Positions 57,148 to 64,000 of a stretch of DNA of 64,000 nt are shown piece by piece. Positions within the stretch are counted from its first letter, which is position 1. Each line of letters opens with the position of its first letter. The translations under genes were made by a program, and so were the position numbers. The notes beneath the pieces are model-generated. The model ran no database searches. It was not told the origin of the DNA and was given only the letters and a program-made list of their open reading frames with translations. The stretch is from Leptasterias polaris (Eukaryota; Echinodermata; Asteroidea; Forcipulatida; Asteriidae), in NCBI GenBank assembly GCA_037783415.1, contig JAZGTN010000170.1, forward strand, positions 4,445,501 to 4,509,500, in the 5' to 3' direction.

Positions 57148-57312
57148 AGCTCGGTGGTCTAGTGGTAAGACATCTGCTCTAGCAATGCAAAGGTCGTGGG
57201 TTCGAATCCCACCCGAGTGATTTGCCTGTGGTTTGTTTTCACAGAACTCGGGAAAGTACTGAGTGCTTAACACACATCGTGTAGGGTAAAAACACAATTA
57301 TATTCATTATCC
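57148..57312 (+). repeat. tRNA-headed SINE, copy C (complete head and tail)
   Basis: The tRNA-like head (57148-57219) has the acceptor AGCTCGG/CCGAGTG (six of seven paired), D stem GTCT/AGAC, T stem GTGGG/CCCAC with loop TTCGAAT, and B-box GGTTCGAATCC; the anticodon stem is degenerate, so it is not a functional tRNA. The tail (57220-57312) is ATTTGCCTGTGGTTTG, ACAGAACTCGGGAAAGTACT, GAGTGCTTAACACACATCGT and AATTATATTCATTATCCC. Three copies within 470 bp suggest repeated insertion or local duplication. Confidence 0.8.
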
Positions 57313-57552
57313 CAATATATATTCTAACCCTCAAACTTGATGTTATTGGCTCATGTGACCTGTTAATCTGTACATTTCATTAGAACTATAATTGATAAAA
57401 TGAGTCATAACCTGTGTCGGGTCACACTGACCAGGAACACGGGTCATGATAAATGACTGCTTCAGTTTGTGCCTCTTTAAAATAAAACCCATGTAAAAAC
57501 TGTTGCATCAGTCATTCATGTTCACGTGTACTGAAGACAGTGTGTCACTTAC

Positions 57553-57634
57553 CTCTTTCTAAAAATGATCATGACAATTACAAGGAGAATCATCAAGGAT
57601 GTGATTACTCCAGCCGCTATTCCAATGATAGTCC
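57553..57634 (-). CDS. Candidate antisense exon encoding a single transmembrane helix
   Basis: On the minus strand, the acceptor TTTGTTAATATCACCAG is followed by an 82-nt segment and the strong donor GTAAGT (57552-57547). It starts with two bases and ends with two bases of split codons. The peptide GTIIGIAAGVITSLMILLVI then VMIIFRKR is a textbook membrane-spanning segment: small-residue GxxxG-like start, about 22 hydrophobic residues, and a basic stop-transfer FRKR. Such single-helix exons occur in type I membrane proteins such as adhesion molecules, but the family cannot be named from this alone. It lies in intron 7 of the receptor gene on the opposite strand, next to the DIRS remnant. Exons to join it were not found with confidence. 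Confidence 0.5.
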
Positions 57635-57899
57635 CTGGTGATATTAACAAACAGAAACATCTTCCAGAAAATCGGATTTGAAACATGGTTACCTGTAGAG
57701 TGAAAGCAACTTGGAACTCTTTCAGAGAGTGAGATATGCAAATGGATCCCAGTGAGATATGCAAATATTGGCCTTTACCGCGCTGGGAAAAAAAATATAT
57801 CGCTAAGACTTTTACATACAATAGCGCCCTCCACAGTGCCCCGCGACATGCATGCCACGAAGTCGTCCTCTTTTCTTTTAGCCACAGTACGGGTGAGAT

Positions 57900-60620
57900 C
57901 GTTAATTTCTGTGTCCGCATTTTTTTCCGATTAATAAACCTTACCTGATTGCTGGACTTAATTTTCGGATTAAAGATAAGTGGTAGTTTAGTTGAGTGTT
58001 TTGTGTGTGATTTTTGAGTATTTGAACTATGAGTAATTCACGGAGGTTGGGGAGGGCTCCGACTGTCAGTTCTGGGGGTACATCCGTTCCCCCGGGACAG
58101 TCCGAGCTCTTGGAGGGCTGCACCGGTGACACTCCGTCGCCGGGCTCGCAGCCCTTCAGCCGGCCCCCGCAGCCTCAGTCGGCTGCGGCGGCTGGCGGAC
58201 CCGCCGACCAAAGAGGGGAGACTTCCCGTTCCCCATCTTCGGTCAGTGTGCGTGGGTCTACCCAACCGAAGGTTAAACGCCCCGGCAAGGCAAAGAAAGC
58301 TGGTGCTGGGGCGATAATCTAGAGAGGAAGGGCTAGGGGTGGCTCCAATCCGGAGCGCACCGTGCCTGCTCTCGACCCGGCCTCGGGTCGCTGCAGCCGA
58401 AGGGCATCCACCCTCCACACGGCTCAGCTTACCCGGCCCTCACCGGCCTCGTGGGTTCCCCCACGACGGTCGTTGACGGTCTTTTGCTGGGCCGCCTTAA
58501 CTGATCGGCACCCGCCCACGCCATAGACTGTGGGGCGCTTGCGATAGGTAGAAAGATTGGTGACACAGAGCCGGGTAGCTGGGAGTCCCCTGGCATACCC
58601 CGCATGCAGGGCCCGCCCTCGTCTTCGGGTTTTACCCGCTGCTCGGGCGTCCCGGTCGCGAATTTATTTTTCCTGAACCGTTCGGGCAGCACAGTACACT
58701 GTACATGGGCCATTGACCAATCAATAAGCGGTATTAACGCAACGTCATCAACACAGCCTCGCTCTGATTGGCTGACTCAACGCACTCTGCCCGAAAGGTT
58801 CAGGAAAAAAAATCGCGTCCCGGTCATCCAGGTATCCTCCGAGAGGGCCTCGGATTTAACCCGGGGCCGATCTTCGCCCAAGAGGCAGAAGAACAAAAAA
58901 GGCCGTCACGCTCGACATCCCCCGTCAAGCTCTGACGAGTCTCGTCTGGCTCCCACAGGGGCAAGCGTCAACGGGGTAGCGAGCCGTTATCCCGAGAGGA
59001 TTTCATGGCAGCTTTTCAGACCCTCGCGGCCTCAATTTTCGGCCGGCGTGAGAATCAGAGTTTTGGCCCACCGGGCCCGTACATCCAGCCCGACCATTCC
59101 GGTCACGACTGGGTGCACAAGAGTCAGGGCGGCCTCCCGTGCACGGTTAGATGTGCACCGGCCTCCCCTCACAGCCACCGTCCCGCGCCCACCACACACG
59201 AGCTTGCGTGGGGTATCGCGGGGCAGGATGGACGGTCACGCTCGGGTACACGGGCACCATCCCCGCCGGGGATTAGCCTGCACCCTTCGGGGTCCCTCGT
59301 GTCCGATCCGGGATCGGATCACCGTGGAGTGGGCACAGCTCTGCCGTTGGGTGACACGCCTTCGCTGGGGGCCTCCGGCCTTCTCGAGTCCGGCGACTCC
59401 TCGTCCCCGGAAGACGAGTTGGCCACTAGCATTCAGCGGCTTTCAATTGCCGAAACGGAATTGCACCTTGTCCAGCGGGACATGACTCGGGTGCTGGGCC
59501 TTCCCACCGAAAAATCTGAGGACCCTCCCGTTGAACGTCAATCATTCAAGCGGAGGACAGGCCCGACTCCGAAGAACGGAAATAATTTTCCAGCTATGCC
59601 ACTTGATCGTTTCTGCAGTGACCGCATCGATGGCATTACGTCGGCGACCATTTGGAATGCTTACTCCAAGCGGGCGGAGACTTATTATCGATTCCCCTTG
59701 GAGGACTTCGATAAATATTTTTCAACCCCAGTTCTGCCGGATTCGGCGACAGATAAACTTGCCGCCGATAGGGGGTAAGCTTCCTCCAAACTTCCCTTTG
59801 CAGAGAAAGCTCGAGGGAAGATGGAGGAGGTGGTCAGGAAGTTTGACTCGGCGTCACGCTTTGGCATGCGCACATCGTCCTTCCTGCTCCTTCCATCCGA
59901 GTACCTGGCGCTAGCCTGCGATGAGGACTCGGCAGTCCGGGCAGACATGATGGTGGCAGCCCTACATTGTCTTGAAAACGGGCTGCGTACCGTTCTGGAC
60001 CAGTTTGCAAGGGTTTCAACCCTGGCGATATCGGCCCGAAGGTCGAACGTCTTAGACGCGTTATTCCTCCCGTCCGCGGGGGCACGCAAGCGTCTTGACG
60101 TTTGCGGGTAAATTTCAGGAGTCCATGGTGGACAGGCCTCTTTTGCCATCCCCCGCCGACGCTCACAGAAACCCGCCCGCGGTGAATTTCGTGGGCATAC
60201 CGCGACGATAGGTACTCGCACGCATACCCAGGGCCAGCAGCGGGCCCAAACGGGTCGTGGCTTCCGTGCGTCCGCTCCCTGGTACCCCGGGGCGTGGCGC
60301 AAATGACTCTACTGTCTCCAGGCGACTTCCCGCCGACGGACCCGTGGGAGGCCGCCTTCAGAATTTTTTGGGGTCCTGGGCTCGGGTCACATCCGACAGG
60401 TGGGTCCTCGGAACGAACGGGCGCGGTTACGAACTTGAGTTCACGAGGACCCCCTGTCAAATATGCTGGCGCGGCCAACGCCCATCCCGTCCGATCCCTA
60501 CGAATCGATAGATACACCTGCGTGGGGGCGAGCTTGGACCTTCGGGACGCTTATTTACACGTACCCATCAGGGCCGAGCACCGCAAATTGTTGCGTTTCC
60601 ACTACAGCCAGTTTTCAACT
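57900..60620 (+). pseudogene. DIRS-like (tyrosine-recombinase) retrotransposon remnant: gag and start of RT
   Basis: A GC-rich block in AT-rich surroundings. A first frame (58029-58322) starts MSNSRRLGRAPTVSSGGTSV and ends KRPGKAKKAGAGAII, a basic gag-like N-terminus. Gag-type frames follow at 59005-59778 (MAAFQTLAASIFGRR; later FCSDRIDGITSATIWNAYSK and YYRFPLEDFDKYFSTPVLPD) and 59821-60111 (FDSASRFGMRTSSFLLLPSE, SAVRADMMVAALHCLENGLR). At 60340-60470 VGGRLQNFLGSWARVTSDRW and VLGTNGRGYELEFTRTPC are the GGRL...W..LTSDxWVL..V..GYxLEF signature at the N-terminus of DIRS reverse transcriptases. SLDLRDAYLHVPI with EHRKLLRF (about 60530-60600) is the next RT motif in another frame. The part between the two motifs is shorter than normal. 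The sequence then stops at about 60620; RNase H, recombinase and methyltransferase are missing. Confidence 0.82.
58658..58814 (+). mobile_element. 157-bp MITE nested in the DIRS gag region
   Basis: An AT-richer 157-bp insert has inverted ends TTTTTCCTGAACCGTTCGGG (from about 58668) and CCCGAAAGGTTCAGGAAAAA (to about 58808). It is bracketed by the direct repeat GCGTCCCGGTC (58647-58657 and 58815-58825), a 9-11-bp target duplication. Mutator-type elements make 9-11-bp duplications, so this may be a MULE-type MITE. It contains two CCAAT-type boxes (GACCAATCAATAAGCGG and TGATTGGCTGA). It interrupts a frame that otherwise runs across. Confidence 0.8.
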
Positions 60621-61130
60621 AATTTGAAGATAGTCTACTGCTCCTCGGTACTTTTAATACAAAATACCAGTTTGAAATGTCAACAGACAAATTATCTTTT
60701 GACGACCCATAAAATACATTGGAATTTTGTTCATCCTTGGTCAAGGTCCTTAAACGCAGCCCTCGATTTGTGGGTCGGTAACGATATGGTCACTAATGAC
60801 TCATTTAATGGGAACAAGACACTTTTATTTATTGGTTTCATTTTCAAGAAGGAATAAAAACCTTCAACGTTAGCAGAATTGGTTGAAATTGTGCAGTGGT
60901 GACGTTATAATAACATCATACCCTTACTAATTATAAAACTAATGGGTGCATTGAAATTTATTAGACTGGTACCCTTAATTGATTGGGAATAGTACACAGG
61001 TTGAAAGTAATTTGTTGATGGTTGAAATGTTACGCACAAGTGGTTGTGACATTGGAACTGCAACAACAGCGAACACGACATCTTAAACATAGTTAAAGAA
61101 AATAACAAACTCCTTTAAATCTCTTTGCAG
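60621..61130. other. Intron 7, 3' end: no gene seen
   Basis: AT-rich intron after the DIRS break; frames here (up to 60857) are carried over from the dead element. Confidence 0.5.
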
Positions 61131-61214
61131 GCAATAAATCACTGGATATTATCGAATGCGTAAATTCTTGCCAAAGCTTCAAAGAAGTAGAGGATATGCG
61201 GTTTCATTGGCCAG
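61131..61214 (+). CDS. GABA-B receptor-like gene, exon 8 (linker between ligand domain and TM1)
   Basis: 84 nt, acceptor TCTCTTTGCAG, donor GTAATT, phase 1 in and out. With the base carried from exon 7 it reads GNKSLDIIECVNSCQSFKEV then EDMRFHWPG. It fills the place of the final strands after QFQ in GABA-B subunits, including the I/M-R-F-x-W/G-P segment just before the membrane. Two Cys (ECVNSC) in this linker are not typical of GABBR2, which lacks the cysteine-rich domain of other class C receptors. Confidence 0.85.
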
Positions 61215-62712
61215 GTAATTATATTGCTCTACTTTTCAATTCAATCAGTGGCCCATTTTTACTCAGCACATGTTTTTCTTTCTTTTAGCTAATAAAAAAA
61301 ATAATAATAATAATCATATAAATAATTTTACGAGCCAAAATACCATCTCTTGTGCTAAACCAATTGCAACTGATTCCCTGATTTTTTTCATTTGTTTTTT
61401 TTCTTTTTAAATAGCAGAACACTTTTTGTTGTCCGCTCTGTGAGGTTGGGCCTAGGGTCCCAATCAGCTCATGTGTTAAGTATGTACAATTGTTGCTTTA
61501 TGAGACAAGCTACGCGCTCTAGGTGCTAATGTACAATGTTTATACCACATCATGACGTAACATGAGTGATGACGTAACAGGGCTTTCTCGAGAATCTTTC
61601 TGAAAAGCACCGGAGAAGGGTGTTAAAAATTATTGTTTTTTACACAATTTAAATCTGTTTAATCTCATGTGAACTCAATTCCCTTATTGATTGAAAACAT
61701 TTCAAATGCATTTCAGCAAAGATCACTTGGGCCGTTTTTTGTTCAGGTGGGTCTTTAATGTTGTGCCATATCCAGTCAATTCCAGTGGGATATCGATCCC
61801 TTGGTACATACACTGAGACAAAATATAATTACTAACTGATGTGGTAAATTCTCACTGGCAATCAATAATTGTGTACCTGCCATTCCTGTAGCTTCTGCTT
61901 GAACTTAATATTTACGACATTTGCAGCACTTTTGTCATTGTGATTTCAGACACGTCTTGACATGGTCAGTTTATTAGTTTTTGGTTTGTTAATAACTGAT
62001 CTTTCGACAAATTGGAGTAGAGATTTATTTAATTCAATTCAATTTAATATTTTATTTTCACTTAATCAATCCATGTAACATATTATAGGGATAAATACAC
62101 ATAATAGAAGGTGTTTTTTCATGTTTTGATCTTGCCTTTGTTTGATATGTAATATCACCTATTGTTCATTGTCCTTTAGTTTCTAGTAACCTCTATGTAC
62201 TTGTGTATTGATCTATCAGTACTTGCTTTTATGTTCCATAGAAGATGTATGTACTTGTAATTACTTGAGTTGAATAAACAGAGTCTAAGAGCTCCACTCA
62301 AAAGAAGAAAAAAAGAAGGTGTTAAGTGGTGGGGTCTCTAAAAACCAGGGCTTCGAGTACAGACATGACGTCTGAGCTTTAAGGTATTAATTAGCAGTTG
62401 TTATCAAAAATTAAGGTCTCTGGGAAAAAACTACACCCTTAGCAGACACAGTAGATACCATACAGTGTTGCAGTGGAACTAAATATAGTTTAACAGTAGA
62501 TATCGCGCATTGGCATAGTTTGAACCGGAGAGGCCAAATTGTATGGATTGGCGAAAACGTGTATGAAATGTTTTAACATTGGTACATTGTCACAAGAAAT
62601 TAATTGTTATTATTTTTTTTTTTTAATTGTTATATATATATATATATTTGCACATCCGTTTCTGGCAGTCGTTCTCTTAAATCTATACTCTGCTTTTGAT
62701 TGATTAAAACAG
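61215..62712. other. Intron 8: no gene; dispersed repeats
   Basis: Contains the second copy of the 48591 repeat (61548-61755: ATGACGTAACATGAGTGATG, CTGAAAAGCACCGGAGAAGG, TTTCAGCAAAGATCACTTGG). A region from 62028 (AATTCAATTCAATTTAAT) to 62280 (GAGTTGAATAAACAGAGTC) resembles a LINE/SINE tail. (TA)n is at 62632-62647. Confidence 0.55.
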
Positions 62713-62863
62713 GTGGATCGGCACCAGTTGACGGCAAGACGTACCGGACTGAACATGTAGTCATCAGTGAAGTTGTCAGGCTAATATTTTACATACTGAG
62801 TGCACTTGGTATCCTCGTGGACTTGGTGTTCCTTGGAATTAACATCAGATACAGAGAGGAAAG
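62713..62863 (+). CDS. GABA-B receptor-like gene, exon 9 (TM1)
   Basis: 151 nt, acceptor TTGATTAAAACAG, donor GTAACA; enters in phase 1 and leaves in phase 2. It reads GGSAPVDGKTYRTEHVVISE, then the first transmembrane helix (about residues 376-402 of the visible protein: VVRLIFYILSALGILVDLVF, LGIN), then IRYREER. In GABBR2 the same place reads P-x-DKT followed by a helix with YSILSALTILG; YILSALGIL here is a close match. IRYREER is the start of the first intracellular loop. Confidence 0.95.
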
Positions 62864-63690
62864 GTAACATGCTGGTTGATAATCATTGAGAAAACAAACT
62901 CATAAAGCGTCAAAATCCGTCAAAAGACGACCAAGACGCTTATTAGCAATCGGTTCAATTAAATGAACCCACCAACATCGTTAAACAAACTTAAACGCCA
63001 AAAGTGTTACACAATTAATAAAGTAAAATGTAAAATGTTACGCAATATTTGTAACTTCATCGTGAGTTTAAAAAGTTTCCTTCAAGTATTAAATTGGAAG
63101 ATTGTGAGTATTTGTTGGTAAGTTTAGTCGCCATCAATAAGATAAACTTTGGTGACATGGTCGCGTAGATGTGATCTTTTATGAAGATTTCTTTAATTTC
63201 AAAAAGATCAGTGGTGTCCGATTTCCCATGTCGTCACTTCTCTGCACTGGAAGCCCACGTCGTTGTTTATTACTGTCACACTCCCTTCATAGTAAGGCGG
63301 CATAACACAAAATATAATAACAATTGTGCATTTTGTGATAAAAGCAAGGGATTTGGTAAATAGGTAAATTAATGTGTTACGAAAATATTTGGATATTGGG
63401 CCATTTCAATTTCTGCTCCTAGCGGCTTTGGCGGCCATTTTTATCATGTCTGGTATTACGGAGAGGCAATGGAGACAGTTGCCTCCGTTGCCCCTGGTCA
63501 TTGCCTAGGTGCCCCTTGAAATGTTCCAATAGAAATTTACAACTTCCTCATAGAGGTGCTCTTTACCAAGAAAGAAAAGCATTGGTGCCCCTGCCTTTTC
63601 AAAAACGAAGCATCAGTGAATACAATGAAGCTATTTTACAAATGTTAATGATTGCTTCTTATTTTGCTTCATCCATTTTTTCATTTTAAG
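62864..63690. other. Intron 9: no gene seen
   Basis: Contains GGCGGCCATTTTTATCATGT and CATTGCCTAGGTGCCCCTTG but no exon or defined repeat. Confidence 0.5.
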
Positions 63691-63823
63691 GGCAATTAAG
63701 ATATCCACTCCGCCTTTGAATAACCTGATCGTCTTGGGGAGCCTTCTCCTCTACATCTCGGTGTTCCTCTTCGGACTTGATGAGTCTTCCTTTCAAAAAG
63801 ACGCCATTATTCGATTTTGTCAT
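63691..63823 (+). CDS. GABA-B receptor-like gene, exon 10 (loop 1, TM2, start of TM3)
   Basis: 133 nt, acceptor TTCATTTTAAG, donor GTGAGT; enters in phase 2 and leaves in phase 0. The peptide is AIKISTPPLNNLIVLGSLLL, YISVFLFGLDESSFQKDAII, RFCH. The K-x-S-x-P-x-x-NNLI loop and the FLFGLD end of TM2 are hallmark sequences of GABA-B subunits and are closer to GABBR2 than to GABBR1 (which has FPLGLD). The Cys near the end is the conserved one at the top of TM3 that pairs with extracellular loop 2. The reading frame continues beyond the window. Confidence 0.96.
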
Positions 63824-63878
63824 GTGAGTTCCGTTTATTATTATTTGGCTTCTTTTGCTGCTCTAGTTACAATTCATT

Positions 63879-64000
63879 TATGTGGATAACCTGCTTCTAA
63901 CCATTCCACGTTCCCTGCACTCCTGGGGTGATCGTTGTTTTTCACATGCCGGGCCATCACTTTGGAACAGCCTCCCACTTCAACTCAGACAAAATACCTG
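63879..64000 (+). pseudogene. LINE (CR1/L2/Jockey-like) ORF2 C-terminal fragment, cut by window end
   Basis: One frame gives YVDNLLLTIPRSLHSWGDRC, then FSHAGPSLWNSLPLQLRQNT to the window edge. The pattern L-x-x-P-R-x-x-x-x-x-x-GDR-x-F-S-x-x-x-P-x-LWNSLP-x-x-LR is characteristic of the end of many non-LTR retrotransposon polyproteins. It lies 55 bp after exon 10, in sense orientation, in intron 10. Its upstream part is absent, so it is truncated, unless the frame resumes outside the window. Confidence 0.8.

Noticed and set aside
58604..59485. The longest frame in the window (293 residues)
   Set aside because: It runs through the nested MITE and out of frame through the DIRS gag region; the real gag frames are others, as shown by the recognisable peptides from 59005 onward.
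59685..60517. Long minus-strand frames (205 and 227 residues)
   Set aside because: Shadows of the GC-rich DIRS gag/RT region; the plus strand has the recognisable GGRL...WVL and DLRDAYLHVPI motifs.

Overview
This is eukaryotic DNA from a large, repeat-rich, AT-rich genome with spliced genes. I infer a marine deuterostome, most likely an echinoderm and possibly a starfish. The grounds are the Penelope-, DIRS- and Jockey/CR1-like retroelement fragments and a TTAA-flanked MITE that I remember as common in asteroid genomes. That placement comes from memory and was not tested by any search.

The main gene is one plus-strand gene for a GABA-B-type (class C, GABBR2-like) G-protein-coupled receptor. 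Ten exons lie between 16694 and 63823 (16694-16831, 27735-27902, 31060-31167, 45853-45918, 51428-51622, 53713-53955, 54518-54590, 61131-61214, 62713-62863, 63691-63823). All splice sites are AG/GT and the phases join without conflict into 453 codons. They run from the middle of the Venus-flytrap ligand-binding domain, through the linker and TM1, to TM2 and the start of TM3. The 5' exons (signal peptide, first lobe) and 3' exons (rest of the 7TM, tail) lie outside the window. About 2% of the window is this coding sequence.

Layout. 1-10589: a head-to-tail series of related rolling-circle-like (Helentron/HINE-type) elements, three of them carrying cores of 130-bp satellite monomers, ending in a block of six identical 3' hairpins. 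10618-12777: a second, divergent element of the same architecture. 12778-16693: unique sequence, a CAN-type microsatellite and one GACCCGG-rich repeat. 16694-64000: the receptor gene, whose introns are filled with mobile elements: LINE fragments (18000-19160, 19911-20175, 63879-64000), a Penelope GIY-YIG remnant (49494-50580), a DIRS remnant with a nested MITE (57900-60620), TTAA-flanked piggyBac-like elements (25093, 28010, 31609, 33015, 52008), TTA-flanked Harbinger-like elements (26406, 28924), a 2.9-kb foldback element (36301), a TA-flanked element with an internal minisatellite (41349), and tRNA-related SINE-like repeats (21958, 39989, 54010, 56843-57312).

Three candidate minus-strand exons (34245-34440, 35201-35370, 57553-57634) have good coding and splice features and may belong to one or more genes nested antisense inside the receptor introns. 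The best candidates for something undescribed are the head-to-tail satellite-bearing Helentron-like array with multiplied terminal hairpins, and the antisense exons.
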